This document shows, piece by piece, positions 43,611-55,595 of a DNA stretch of 64,000 nt. Each line of letters starts with the position of its first letter. Position 1 is the stretch's first letter. The DNA is taken from positions 78,294,001 through 78,358,000 of the forward strand of contig JAZHRO010000002.1 of assembly GCA_037157565.1 (NCBI GenBank). Reading direction: 5' to 3'. Position numbers and translations under genes: made by a program. This DNA is from Thalassia testudinum (Eukaryota > Streptophyta > Magnoliopsida > Alismatales > Hydrocharitaceae). The notes under the pieces are model-generated. The model was given only the letters and a program-made list of their open reading frames with translations, was not told the origin of the DNA and ran no database searches.

Positions 43611-45512
43611 CTGCATAAGACCAAGGGTAGCCTTAGCAGTAATGGGCAACCCTGAGTAGGACTTTATGGCTAATAGTTTCTTTTTTTTTTAAAGGACTTT
43701 GTGGCCAATAATGGCTAGTGACAATCAATGCCTATAACCTAGGGGATTGCTGGCCGATTGGCTAGGCATCGATGACAAAGCTATCAAGGCATTAGATAAC
43801 TGCAACACGACAAGCTCCTTAAACGCCCAAGGCAAGAGGCGACAAAAAGGCAATTGCCCGATTAAATTAAGGCAACAAATTTTTTTATTTCTTAAAATAT
43901 TGAATGTCTAATAAACTCATATGTGAACATTGACTTTCATAAGAAACATATGATAAAACTATTTAAGTGAACAAAAAAATAATGATCCTATCATATTTAA
44001 ATAACAATAATATACATATTTATATTATCATACAATGTGTGACATTAATATTACATTTATAATTATAGGTCAAAAGAAACAACCAAAGTATATATCATAT
44101 GTATCTACTAAAATAAGATAATAACATGCATTTTTTGTGAAGAAGAAAAGAAGGGTTAATAATAGATGTTAACCCTCCACTATATTAATAAAAGGAGTTA
44201 ATTACACCAAAAATTCAAAAAGCATTATAATGATAAAGCACTCCCTCTATTGAGACTCCCTATAGAAAATCACTCCATTATGTTCAAGCCAAATGCAGCG
44301 CAATAAAGTGAAGGCCTTCCTCAAGATAGAGGCATCCACCAACAACCCCAAATGTTAGCCCAAAAGGTTGTCTCTGAGTCATACTCAAGACAATAACTTG
44401 TATTAATATGCTATATTTACAATACAAGACAAACTTAATACCATAACTTATACATATATTGTTATATATCATTAGAGTTATAGATAATAGCAAATATATA
44501 CATACACATATCATTAAACTGTAATATATCATAAGAACATACAATAACGTATATGTATAACTTATACATATATGTTTTAATAGACAAACAATAGTTTAAG
44601 TTAGGAAGAGAAGGCAAAATTGAGCATATATATATGTATTATATATATAAAACAATATATAAAACAAACATATTTATAATATATGTAACTTAAGACTCAA
44701 TAGAAGTCTTATGGTCTTCCCTAAAGTGAATTAGGCGTGAGGCAAAGAGGCACAAAGCGACCCAAATGACAAAGAAGGCAACTGGGCAATAGCCCAGATG
44801 AAGTCCCTAACATAGAATAGCTCCAAGGTGATCCTTGGCTTTCTCACCTTGCCCGGTAGCCTAATAGTTTGAGGTGATAGCCTTAACATTGATCAATGAT
44901 AGTGGCAGTGCCCTCCAGCAAGAGTTTGGAGGCTATAGGGTAAAGGTTGTTCTTCCCTTTTTTTTAATTTATTAGAAAGGACAAGGTACAAAGATCAAGG
45001 TATGTATTGACTACCAACATGGGACCGCTGCTTGGATTTCAAATAGAAAGAAATGAAGAATTTATTCTTCATTAGAAACCTTAATCCGCATTATATAGCG
45101 GATTTAGGAAAAGTACAAGTGGGCCATCAAATAATAAGCAAATAACAATGAATAAAAAATAGAGATAAACAAAGGCTTTATCTAAACATATCAAATAAAA
45201 TGCTAAGCATCCCTTGTCTCCATAATATTCCTTCTCCCAATAAGTTGACAACAAGGTCCTGCTTTCTCTTTCAATGTTCCACGTCACCAAGGTGCACCTT
45301 CTGCCAATCAAAGACATCGCAACAGCAAATCAAAATTACTTCCAAACTTCTATTTTTAGATTAAAGCATGCATACTTCTTTCCTTAGTAAAGAGCTAGGC
45401 ATTGTACCTATCTTGTTCAATCAAATTTCAACTTCACTTCTATATAACAAGAATATCCCACTAAATTTACTGTAAAATAAGATAGAGGAAGAAATAAGAG
45501 TAATAATGTTAC
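43611..45512. other. Non-genic AT-rich DNA
   Basis: No supportable gene. Similar words occur at 43830-43865 (AAGGCAAGAGGCGACAAAAA) and 44725-44795 (AGGCGTGAGGCAAAGAGGCA) around an AT-rich core, perhaps the remains of another small element, but a TIR or target duplication could not be shown. The short minus-strand frame at 44284-44544 is a low-complexity hydrophobic run. Confidence 0.4.
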
Positions 45513-45517
45513 ATGGG

Positions 45518-46065
45518 TGATCGGCTCTTTTAAGTAATCGGATGGTCCGATTTAACAAATATCGAGCAAGCGATCACAAGAAAGATAAAAGGATTGGTGA
45601 CTTAGTTCCACTGCGAGAGATGTATGTCAGGGGGGGATGCACTGATAAACAGTGGTAATACAATCTCTCCTTTCCCTTGAATCACATGGAGAGAAATCTT
45701 GAGGGTCTCTCTTTGCTATTTATAGTGTCGGAAGGAGATCTCATCGTAAGATCTTCTGTCAGGGTATGATCGTTGTCAGAATACATCTGTTGTCAGACTA
45801 TTAATGACATTGGTAACACCATTGTTACCGTCGACGTGGGTGTCATGGACTTTTTCCACCACCTTTCTGACCTCAGCCAAACCGGATTTTCTAGCGGGTC
45901 AGATCTATTCGAACCCACCTAGAGGTGAGCGGATCCGAATTCGCATGAGCGTAGCCGAGTCGGGTAAGATTAAATCCGCCTAATAACTTAGGATCCAGGT
46001 AGCCAGATTCTTCCTTGGGCTTCCTGCGGAGTTTTGAATTTGATGACACTTTTTGCCTCTCATCA
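45518..46065 (-). repeat. 3' LTR of the Tat-lineage element
   Basis: Minus-strand start TGATGAGAGGCAAAAAG, with the TATA box at + positions 45716-45725. The polypurine tract AGAGTAAGGGGAATA (+ 46066-46080) precedes it on the minus strand. Confidence 0.92.
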
Positions 46066-46269
46066 TATTCCCCTTACTCTCTAGGTAGTGGATGTTGCTA
46101 AGAGAGTAATTAAAGTATTTGAAACTCTGCCATAGATGATGCCCCCAAATAGTTTCCCGACTTTTTCATTAAAGTGGGGCGAGCATTTGTCATAAAGCGA
46201 GAGTTGTAATTCTAGGCGACTAAGGCGCCTTTGGTCTTGCCATCTTTAGAGAGGCAATTTTGTATTTGC

Positions 46270-46510
46270 CTGAGTTCCTGCCGGCCATAGGAGGCGGCTT
46301 TTAGGTGAAGGGAACGTGGGCATGTATGCCGAAGTTCCTACTAGCCTTAGGAGGTGGCTTTTTGCTAAAGGGAACGTAGGTAGATATGTCAGAGTTCCTG
46401 CCAACCTTAAGAGGTAGCTTTTACGCATGTCCACCTGAGTTACTGCCGGTCTTAAGAGGCGGCTTTTTCATGTGTCCGCCTGAGTTACTGCCAACCTTAA
46501 GAAGCGGCTT
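46270..46510. repeat. Minisatellite in the 3' region of the Tat element
   Basis: AGTTCCTGCCGGCC...GGAGGCGGCTTTT-type units start at about 46273, 46333 and 46393 (60-bp period), then 46438 and 46483 (45-bp period, lacking the GAAGGGAACGT part). Five imperfect copies. A minus-strand frame through it (46246-46434) gives a repeated peptide but is not called as a gene. Confidence 0.85.
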
Positions 46511-46797
46511 CCCAGGAGTGAATGTGATGTATGCGCCACCTTTTATGAGTGATGGCCAATCATTGCGGGATTGATTTCTCTCGTGATGTATGGCAAGATT
46601 GGCATTAATTGACATCATGATGAGGACAAGAGCCTCAAACACCGCGTTTGGCAGCGATGTGGCTGGTATTATTACGGTGTAAGATATGCGCGCACGCACA
46701 TTTAATTGCAGTAATGATTACCGAGGTATTTCCGCCTTCAGGTGGTATCTTTTGAAATCCCCGCCGTATCCCACAGGATTTCTTTTTGAAATTTACG

Positions 46798-46838
46798 CCC
46801 CGTAAGGGAGGGAACCGCCCATTACGGGGGTTATAAAT
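46798..46838 (+). promoter_or_regulatory. Hairpin plus TATA box upstream of the antisense gene
   Basis: CCCCGTAA (46798-46805) and TTACGGGG (46822-46829) form perfect 8-bp inverted arms around a GGGAGGGAACCGCCCA loop. TTATAAATAA follows at once (46830-46839). About 90-100 bp later the antisense gene's open frame begins. This reads as a separate + strand promoter inside the retrotransposon. Confidence 0.5.
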
Positions 46839-46924
46839 AAGGGGTGTGGGGCATAGTTGATGCCCTACCAACCCTCTCAAAGCTTTTGAACACTCTGCGA
46901 CGCTGGTGCGATCCCTCTTTGTAG

Positions 46925-49500
46925 GTGAGGCATGAGGTGCTGTTCTTAGAGCTCCTTTTTCCGGTGAGTGTTGAGGACAGTCATCATTTTGGACATGTTG
47001 GCAAGGGTAAGTCTGCATCATCCTCGTCCGGCATCTTGCCTGAGACGAGGGATCTATACACCTTCCCTTCTAACTTCCGTAGTCGTTCCACCATTAAGGC
47101 ATTTTTGAGTTAGTATAGACTCGACGAAGTTCTGTTTCACCCCTACGATCCCAAACTCGCTTATGCTCGAAGGGGTCTAAGGACTCATTTATTATTTGTA
47201 AATATGCCATAAAATATGGCCTTCGGATATCCTTGAATCATTTTTTGTATTCCTTCCTTTGTTATTACCGCCTGGCCCCCTCATAGCTCAACCTCAATTG
47301 CTGGCCAGTTTGGAATGCTTTTACCGCTATCTGCTTCCATCTGAGGATTATCCCCTGCCTAGGTCTGTTCCGCTTACTTTTTGGGCTTATGCCCCTATCA
47401 AGTACTTATACATTGTACAGTCGGCATACCAAATATCGGATAGTTGATTTGCTCGATAATTCGAATGGGCAAGATCGTCATTTTTTCTTTGTTTTCCACC
47501 ATGAGGACCATGGCATTCTTTACACTTGGCAAGGTCCGTTTGATAAGGACCTGTCGCCTAAGCTCGAGGAGCTTGATTTGGCTGCTCAGGCGGACGACAA
47601 TAGGATTGTTAATTTTGGGCCAATTGCCCGCTCGAAACTCCAGCGGGAAGACGTTTGGGTGGCTCTGTCGTGGGTTACAGATTCCTATCCCACGCCATGT
47701 AAATAGGGGAGAGGTTATAGCTTTAGAACACGCATCCTCCTCACTTGCTGCTTAATGGCTTGACTTTTCTCTTATTTTCTCTGCAACCTTTGGTCAGTTT
47801 GCTCGGCCGAACACCCCCAGGAGTCGAGGCAGTGGTTCCTCCTACTATGGATCGCATTGTGGGGAGGAGAAGCCTATGGAGTAGAGAGAGGGGAGCCAGT
47901 CCCCCCGCTTTAAGGAGCCCAAGTTGAAGGAGGGGGAGGGAAGCACAGAGAAGGCGGAGGCCCCTCTTAAATGGCTGAAGAGGGGTCCAGCTGGTATGAA
48001 ACCAGCGGCGTCTGCTCTTGAAGGTTCGCGTGGGGTCGAGGCGGAGGAGGCCCCAGTGGACTCGTCTGCCCCTTCTAGACCGCCAGGACCGCTAGAAGGG
48101 TTTATACTCCTTGACTCCCCGCCCCTTACTCCGGTGGAGGCAACTTAGCTGGGGGGAACCAATGCCTCGAGTGCTCCGTCCGATTCTGCCGGGGCCTTCT
48201 CCCGACTGGCGTAGGAGGCGGCCGTTACGAGTAGCTTCCTTAGTGAGAGCATCTTCGCACAGCTGCAGTTCAGGCGGAGCTTGACAAGGGCGAGGGTACT
48301 AGTGGATCCTTCTAGCCAGGGAGGTCCTGAGGCAATCGGGCAGACAGTCGAATCTGTCAGGAGATCTGTTCTGGAGGGTGGTTGTGGAGGCCCTGTGCCC
48401 AACTGGGTGGTCACGACTCAGGCGGGCAGGTCGAGCAGTGGCCTTAGCCTGGAAAGGCAAGTAATCTGGCATTTGGAGGATGTAGTGTTTTGGGCCGCCT
48501 CCCGACGGGGAGGCATGGATATGAACCACGTGTTCTATTATTGCCTCCGAGCCGTGAGCCTTTTCTTGCTCGTCCTTATGTTTTAGAGTGGAATTTTCTC
48601 CCTGAACCTGCCCATGGTTTTGAATAGGTGAAGGCTCTCAAGACTACCTCTGTCCCATGCGACAATGCTCCCCTGGGCATCGTTGGGCCTAGCGACATTA
48701 CAGAGGTAGCTGGCATAGCCGCCAAGTGGGTTGTGACGACCAAGGCAGAGCAGTGGAATTTTGTCTGCCTCCTTGAGGAGGCCACTGTCGCTTGAGAGAA
48801 GGCAGAGAAGATTGCAGAGGATGCCCTCCGTAAGCTTCATTCGCAACAGCAAGCAGCCCGTCAAATATCTCGACTAGAGGGGGAGCTAACACAGGCCCGC
48901 CAAGGTTTGAGGAAGGTTGCTCACCTTGGTGGGAAGATGGAAGAAAGTCTTGTTAAAGCGCACAAGACTGAAGTCGTAGCTCTGCGAGACTTGTCCGAGT
49001 ACCTACAGAGCTCTTGCACCAACATCCTTTCGTTGAAGGAGGAGGTGCAAGTGCTAAGGGTCGAATGTTCCTCAGTCGTGGAGGGATACGAGGCTGCCCT
49101 TCAGGGAAAGCGCCTTTGCCTGGGCATGACCATCAACAAACTTGCCGAACTGTCAGCGAGTCAAGAGAAGGCGGAGGTGGAGGTGGAGACCCTGCAAGCT
49201 AAGCTTGCGAAGGCCAGGCAACCTGCTGAAGACAAGGGCAAGAGGTGCTTGAGCTGGAACGTGCTATCCAGACAGAGCTCAATCCTAAGATGGTAATGGC
49301 ATTCTTTACCTCTGACCGGTCTATGGAAGAGAACTAGGAGGCAGTCTCAAGGGAGATCGGAAAGCACACCTTGGCGGCAATGCAGGCCCTTCTTGAGGGT
49401 GAGCATACCCCAGCAGAGGAGCTATGCGGCTAGTCCATGGACCAGCTCTTTTCTGAATTTGACCGTCAGAAGGTTGACGGTCGTATTGTCGACAAGGCTC
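46925..49500 (+). pseudogene. Antisense extra gene of the Tat-lineage element (gag-like/transposase-like, coiled coil)
   Basis: Lies between integrase and the 3' LTR but on the strand opposite to gag-pol. Pieces in order: FPSNFRSRSTIKAFLS (47065), KYAIKYGLRISLNHFLYSFL and NLNCWPVWNAFTAICFHLRI (47205-47340), HHEDHGILYTWQGPFDKDLS, a Pro/Glu/Ala-rich linker (47930-48140), and a long coiled coil (48907-49245: LVKAHKTEVVALRDLSEYLQ ... EVETLQAKLAKARQ). The YGLR..L..F...Y.LAP...N.W layout is that of the antisense ORF known from plant Tat/Retand elements. Its function there is unknown. Stops at 47303, 47758 and 48146 plus frameshifts break it, and the 3' end is displaced to 51207-51410 by the nested solo LTR. 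Confidence 0.7.
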
Positions 49501-49502
49501 CT

Positions 49503-51206
49503 TGATGTGCATACATCTGATTAACCTAAAATCTTTATTAATGCATGTTCTTAGTGTCATATTAGCATTATACATTGTAAATATTGCATAACATGCATAA
49601 TTAAGCATTTAGGTTAGTCTATATAAAATGTAGGTTAATTGTCTCCTTTTATGGTCAGGGGCAGGGCAACTTATTAATCGGGGCCTCGGATCAAAGATCC
49701 AACCATATGGATCTGATTAGGACGACGATTGGAGTTCAACGACTCCAAGATAGCCCTGATCGGACATCCGTAACACTAGATAGAGACCGAGGAACCCTAA
49801 AGATCAAGGGCCAAGATGGTGCCAATCTGCACTTCAGACGACAAATCCGACCGCACGGATGGGTTCAGATCGATGATCGCAACCTACCAGTGCGAAAATC
49901 GGTCCAATTCGACACCTGTGGCATCGTCTACAACACTTAGAAGATGGACAACCAAGATGACGCCACCAGCCTCCCAATCGGCCCTCAAGACCGCCGCTGC
50001 CTCTCCAAAGGGTTTCCAACGCGTGATCTGGGCCGTTGGAAGCATGCCCGCCTTAAATCCTCCGCGCGACACAAACAATGGCGTAGCGTAGCGATCGAGT
50101 GCCCCTTCGCGAGCGAAGGGCGCGCGTTTGAGCCACACCAAGCACCTCAATTCAGACGGGCTCGGGTGCGGGTGCAATTGGGCCGTCAGATCAAGATCAG
50201 GCGGTCGAGGGGAGGCGTGGCACGCGAAGGATCCTCGGATTGTGTACGTGCGCGATGATGCACGTTTGCATGCCTCATCGCACGCGGGCGCGCGGCAGAG
50301 GAATTTTGAAGGCACGGGCAAGGATCGATCTCAACTGTCCGATCTTACGATCGAACGGCTGAGATCAATCCAAACGTGCGTAAGGGTTAAGGCGTGGAAG
50401 GCGGAGAGGTGTGCGCGGCGTGCACACATCGTCCACGTTCAGGCCTTTATTAATGTTTTTGAAATTAAAATATCCAAAATGCCACTACTCCTTGCAACTA
50501 TAAAAGGAGATCCCTACCCTACGAATTTCTCATCTCTTCTTCTCTTCTCTCACCCCTTCCAAAGCTCTAAGAGCTTGTTCCACACCCGGAATGCTCCTCT
50601 AGAGTAGAAATCATAATTTTTCCACCTTCGTCCTCCTTCGTGGAGCATCCTGCGGTTGTCCTCTCTCTGCATTCGAGATGTGGATCCCGCGACGACGACG
50701 ACGACGTGCTGCTTCGTTCCCATTCCTCCCGCTTCGTCCTCCTTCCTGCTCCGTTCCCCATCTTCCAGGCATCGTCCCGTCCAGCTCGTCCTCCAAGCAA
50801 TCGTCGAGGAGGATACTTCTCTCTCCATTCTTTTTACTATTTTGTAGAGTAGATTTACCGCTTTCTAGTATAGATTTCCCGCTTTCTAGTTGTAATGAGT
50901 AGTGTAATGAACTTCTTATAATGAAATCCATGTTTATTCTACATTCCTTTTACTTTTATTTGTAATATTCTCTCTTTTATTTATTATTTGTTAAATAGAT
51001 AGCTAGTTTTCGACCAGCTATTCTGTTTTGTAACAAATAAAACAAACACGTATTTTTAATCAAACGTTCTCCTCCCTATGTTCAACCCAGAATTTCTTTA
51101 CGAATTTTTCGGTATAAATTTTATCTATTGAACGGAGCTCTTCGCAACTCGAACTACGACGAGTTTTCGAATTCAACTCCGAATGCGTAGCTTTCCGCAA
51201 CCAACA
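49503..51206 (+). mobile_element. Solo LTR nested in the Tat element, CTCCT target duplication
   Basis: Starts TGATGTGCATACATCTG and ends CTTTCCGCAACCAACA (TG...CA). A perfect 5-bp duplication CTCCT lies at 49498-49502 and 51207-51211. Length 1704 bp. It contains a + strand TATA box (CTATAAAAGG, 50498-50507), a CT-rich leader and a short GAC microsatellite near 50690-50706. No internal retrotransposon sequence remains, so it formed by LTR-LTR recombination. It splits the antisense gene of the host Tat element and is therefore younger than it. Open frames inside (49944-50258, 50128-50607 and others) are not supported. Confidence 0.88.
50498..50507 (+). promoter_or_regulatory. TATA box of the solo LTR
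   Basis: CTATAAAAGG, followed by a CT-rich transcript leader (TCATCTCTTCTTCTCTTCTC), the usual layout of a plant LTR promoter. Confidence 0.65.
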
Positions 51207-51211
51207 CTCCT

Positions 51212-51840
51212 ATAGAGCCGCCTGCGAACCAGCTAGGGATGTAGATCAACTGGGGCCCATGGACCAGCCGGATGGACCAGCTCTTGAAGAGGAGGTGCCC
51301 AAACCGTGTTCGTCAGAGGCTGCAGAACCGCCTGCTCGATCGATCAGTTCTCCTTGTGATGTCTCGTCGCTGCATGTAATGCCTGGAGCGGATATCTTTG
51401 AAGATTGGGGGTGAAGTCACCGAGTCTTCAAAGATAGTATTGCTATTGTCTTTATGTTCCCCTTGTCGACCCCCTTGTTTTTTTGTTGTTTTTCTTTTTT
51501 TTGTGTGGGCTAGCCAGGAGCGATGGTCCCGGGTAATCTAACAGACAATACTTTGAGGGAAATAACAGGTAAAGTTTTTATTTTCCTTGTCTTTTCTTTC
51601 TATACATGATATAAGCATAAATTACTTGCATGCCAAGTGCGAGGGATTGCCTCACCGCCTACAGTTTGTAATTTGTAAAAGTCGCCTAGACTTTTCTTAC
51701 AAATTTTGTATGATCTCTCCCGTGGGGTCATTCAGCTTCCCGCTCGACTGGCTTGGCATGGAGATTTTACTCTTACGCAAGACCAAGTCTCCTGAGAACT
51801 TTCGCTTGCACACCCGGCTATTTCTGGGCAGTTGCAGTGG
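51212..51840. other. Tat element 3' region between solo LTR and integrase
   Basis: The first 200 bp continue the antisense gene (EPPANQLG, then TSRMDQLLKRRCPN in shifting frames) to about 51410. The remainder has a T-rich tract (51475-51505) and then joins the 3' end of integrase on the minus strand. No separate gene. Confidence 0.5.
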
Positions 51841-51844
51841 CCTC

Positions 51845-52835
51845 TTTGTACCTTAGCGCCGCTTCAGAGGCTTCCTCCCTTAGTTCATCCACGAGGTCCA
51901 AGGTCAGGTGAACTTGGTTGTCATTAGAGGCGGGATTGTAGAGTTGCATCAGGTAAGTCAGGAGTACCATCTCTATGGGTAGCTGGGCTTCCATGCTATA
52001 TACTAGGTTGAACGACGTGTGGCCTGTGGAGGTCCTTTGGCACGTTCTGTAGCCGCATGATCCATCCGGCAGCTCGTCTGCCCATCTCCCTTTGGCTGAA
52101 TCTAGGCAGCACTTCAGCGCTGAGATGAAGATACGGTTGGTTACCTTTGCCTATCCGTTTGCTTAGAGGCGACCCACGGATGTGGAGCACAGGCGGATGT
52201 CCCAACTGTTGCAAAATTCTTCAAACTTTTTGCAAGAGAACTGGGTACCATTATTTGTGACAATGTATTAAGATATCCCATACCGAGCTATGACGTTCTT
52301 CCGAACAAATGAGATGACTATCCACTGTTGGGTTAGCCAAAACCTCAGCTTCAACCCATTGGGAGAAATAATCGACCGCCATGAGTATCAACCACTTCTA
52401 AGTCGAGGCTAGCAAGAAAGGGCCAATGAAATCCATGCCTTATTTTGCAAAGCAGATGGGTGACATAACAGGTACCAACTTCCCAAGCGACACATGGTGT
52501 AGGGTAGTAAATCACTGACGCTAGTCACACTTGCACATGAAGTCTTTCATTGCTACTTCATTTCGGACTAAAAGTACCCCGCTTGGAATAGCCGGGCCAA
52601 GAGTGCTTTGTACCCATCATGGTTCCTGCATGTACCTCCATAGGTTTCTTGAAGGGCTTGCGACACCTCTTCCTTTGTAAGGCAACGCAACAGGGGTTAG
52701 AATATCCCCACTTGTACAATTGCCCCTCTATTAAGGTGTACCTAGAGGCCTTTAGGCAGAATGCCTTGAGTCGAGGTTCCCTTAGGGGGAGCTTGCTAGA
52801 GTTCAAGTAGGTGATGATAAGCAACATCTATGAGG
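51845..52835 (-). pseudogene. Tat-lineage integrase, fragmented
   Basis: The N-terminal zinc domain is recognisable in 52827-52558 (RYTLIEGQLYKWGYS, then VHAGTMMGTKHSWPGYSKRG) with the distal Cys pair near 52530. The core follows through several stops (GMDFIGPFLAS near 52435, VDYFSQWVEAEVL near 52370, then NSQREMGRRA-type sequence in a shifted frame). The C-terminal part reaches about 51845 (DLVDELREEASEAALRY). Function is lost through stops and indels. Confidence 0.7.
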
Positions 52836-52979
52836 TGGATCACTCTATCGTGAACGTCTTGGGAGCAAGTATAGTTGGCAACTTCAAGGTCTGGAGATAG
52901 ATATCATCTTGTTGGTCAAGCGGAATTGCCGCAGCTAGCCAGGCCAACGCATCCACCAGGGGGTTGTCGGCTCCTGGTA

Positions 52980-54728
52980 CCCGCCTGATCAAGACGGTCT
53001 TAAAGTCTGATAGATCCTCCCTGACCTTATCAGCATATAAGGTCATGTTTGAGTCCCAAGCTTGGTATTCACCAGTGATCTAATTGGTGACCAACTGGGA
53101 GTTCGTGTATATTTCCAACGAGGAGACGACTCTTGACTTGGCCACCCGGATACCTGCTAACATGGCCTTGTACTCCGCCTGGTTGGATGCAAGAAGACCA
53201 GCTTGACATACTTATGAGTAATGCCGTCTGAGGTGGTTAAGGCTATGCTGGCCTCAGACCTATCTGTCATGGACGAGTTGTCAACGTAGAGCTGCAAGGG
53301 GAGTATAAGGGAAGCATTTGGATCTGTGAATTCTGCCACAAAGTCCGCCGGGGCTTATCCTTTGACGAATCTCCTCGGTTGGTATTGGATATCAAATTCG
53401 GCCAGTTCCATGTCCCATTCGATCTACCATGCTGACCTTGTGGGCTTATATAACATTCGCCACTGGGGGTAGTTTGATAGAACCACTATTATTTGGGCTT
53501 AGAAGTATAGGTGTAGCTTTCAGGCTGCAGTGACCAAAGCTAGCTTAAGTTTCTCGATGACCGTATACTTAGCTTCTGGACCTTAGTAGGTCTTGCTAAT
53601 AAAGTATACAAGTTGCTGTGCTCCTTCTCGTTCGTCGACTAAGACGGTGCTAATGGCAGACATGGACGCCGCCAGGTACAAGTAGAGAGCTTCCCCATGC
53701 TTAGGAGCTGTCAGGATGGAGGACTTCGGAGTGCTACCTTGACTTCCTCTAAGGCCTTCTGGCAATTAGGAGTTTAGTGGGCGTCTTGATACACTTGAAG
53801 GGGAGGCACTTGTCAGAGGATCGAAACAAGAATCGGCTTAAAGAGGCGATTTTTCGACCAATGACTGCATCCCTCTTAGCGTATTTGGCGGCTACAGGCC
53901 CATGATCGCCTAGATCTTGTTAGGGAACCCCGGGAATTTTCCGACTGGCACCCCAAATACATACTTCTTGGGGTTCAAGTGGAGGCGAGCGCCTCTCAGA
54001 ACCTGGAACACCTCTGTCAAATATTCTTAGTGCTGAAGGAAGTTTGATCCCTTTACTAATATATTGTCTATATACACCTCAAATGATTTTCCTATTATAT
54101 TAGAAAAAATCATGTTTATAAGGTACCGGTAGGTTGCTCTAGCATTTTTTAAGCGAAAAGGCATGACTATATACTGGAACAAACCCCTATTTGTTATGAA
54201 TGAGATATAAGGTATGTCGTCTAGAGTAAAGCTGATCTGGTGATACTCGCTGTAGGCATCTAGAAAGGACATATAAGATTGTCTGCTGCAAGAGTCCACT
54301 AGAGCATTCACCCTTGGTAAGGAGAATTCATCCTTTGGGTAGGCTTCATTGAGGTTGGTGAAGTCTACGCACATACACCATTTGTCGTTGGCTTACTTCA
54401 CCATCACCATGTTTGAGAGCCAAGCTAGGTACAAGGATTCTTCAACAAATCCGGCTTCAAGAAACTTCTGGACTTCATCCTCGGCTGCCTGCCATTGTTC
54501 AGCCAACTTGTGCCAGCGTGCCTGTTTGACTGCGTAGGTGCCCGCCTGAATATTAAGACGGTACTGGATCAAGGACGGGTCCACTCCCAGCAGGTCATTG
54601 GTGGACCAAGCGAAGACGTCTACGTTGGTCCTGAGCAGGAGTAACAACTCCCGAACTTCGAAGGGATCAAGGTCCGCTCCAACCTGGACAAGCTTGGTAG
54701 CGTCGTCAGAGTAAAGTTGTACAGCCAT
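52980..54728 (-). pseudogene. Tat-lineage reverse transcriptase and RNase H domains
   Basis: RT fingers at 54728-54393 (ELLLLLRTNVDVFAWSTNDL, EDEVQKFLEAGFVEESLY) and palm at 54374-54027 (MCVDFTNLNEAYPKDEFSLP, FQYIVMPFRLKNARATY). The catalytic motif is YIDN (54063-54074), not YVDD/YIDD, so the second Asp is lost. RNase H follows at about 53765-53583 (YLYLAASMSAISTVLVDERE). A second RNase H-like domain is visible at 53330-52990 (LYVDNSSMTDRSEASIALTT; VPGADNPLVDALAWLA), as expected for Tat-lineage elements. Frameshifts separate the parts. Confidence 0.82.
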
Positions 54729-54775
54729 GGCTGAAGCTCCAAAGTCGCTAACGAATCAGCCAAACTTGCTCCCTG

Positions 54776-55519
54776 CTAGATCACCTGGGCTTGGTCCCTT
54801 TTCTTTCCCCATTTTTGTGGCTTGGGGGCTCTTGGCTCCAGGGATAGTTCCAGTTCAATCCTCAGGAGCTTGCGTCCAGTCATTTGATCCATGTGCACTA
54901 TTCCCATCCCGCGAGGGAATTGGAAAAGCACAAATTGGAAATATGAGGTGATCGGGCGAAAGGCGTGGGTTGTCAGGTGGCTGATGATGCCGTCAAACGC
55001 CGTTATTAACTTGGCCACTATAAATGTGGTTGTCCTGTTGAGGTGTTTGTCCCCGTCGTAGAAGGACAAGGAAAAGCTTATCTCGCCCCTTGGCATCACT
55101 TTATGATTGCCAAATCCTACGACCGGGTGGGTCAAGGGGGAGAGGTGCTCCTCTTTGAAGCCCAGCTTGTGGAACGTCTTTGAAAATAGAACTTCAATGG
55201 TGCTGCATTCATCCACTAGGAGCCTGAGCTGTAACTGCCTTGCCAACAGAAGTGTCACAAGGAGCAGGTCTGTATGATTTGCTAGGTCAGGTAGAGAGGC
55301 CCGGCAAAGAGCCAAACAACTTGGAGGCCACCTGTTTGACCGTACTCCTTTCACCCCACTAAAAAGTAGGGAAAACACAAGGGACCTCTGCCCGGAGGGA
55401 GTGGCTTGCCGACTTGGGATGGCGTTGACCCCGTAGATCACCTCGACCTCCAGTGCCTGCAGGTTCAGGCGATGAGGGGTAAGCGTTTTGGGGTAACATT
55501 GGCACAACCACCAAGACAT
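54776..55519 (-). pseudogene. Tat-lineage aspartic protease region of pol
   Basis: A 247-residue open stretch. The retropepsin centre reads RLLVDECSTIEVLFSKTF, where the family has VLVD.GSS, so the catalytic Asp is kept but the Gly is replaced. HPVVGFGNHKVMPRGEISF and FIVAKLITAFDGIISHL follow the usual protease layout. The end overlaps a change of frame before RT begins near 54728. Confidence 0.7.
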
Positions 55520-55595
55520 GGCGATGGTATTCTGTTGGAGAGAGCCAGGGTGACACCACGTGCCCCGCCTGTTAGGCCGTGAGCCTGCCAGGCTC

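Noticed and set aside
43830..44800. A further TIR element around AGGC-rich words
   Set aside because: The similar words are in direct rather than inverted orientation and no target duplication was found.
49944..50607. Arg-rich open frames (104 and 159 residues)
   Set aside because: They lie inside a solo LTR defined by TG...CA ends and a CTCCT duplication; high local GC explains the open frames on both strands.
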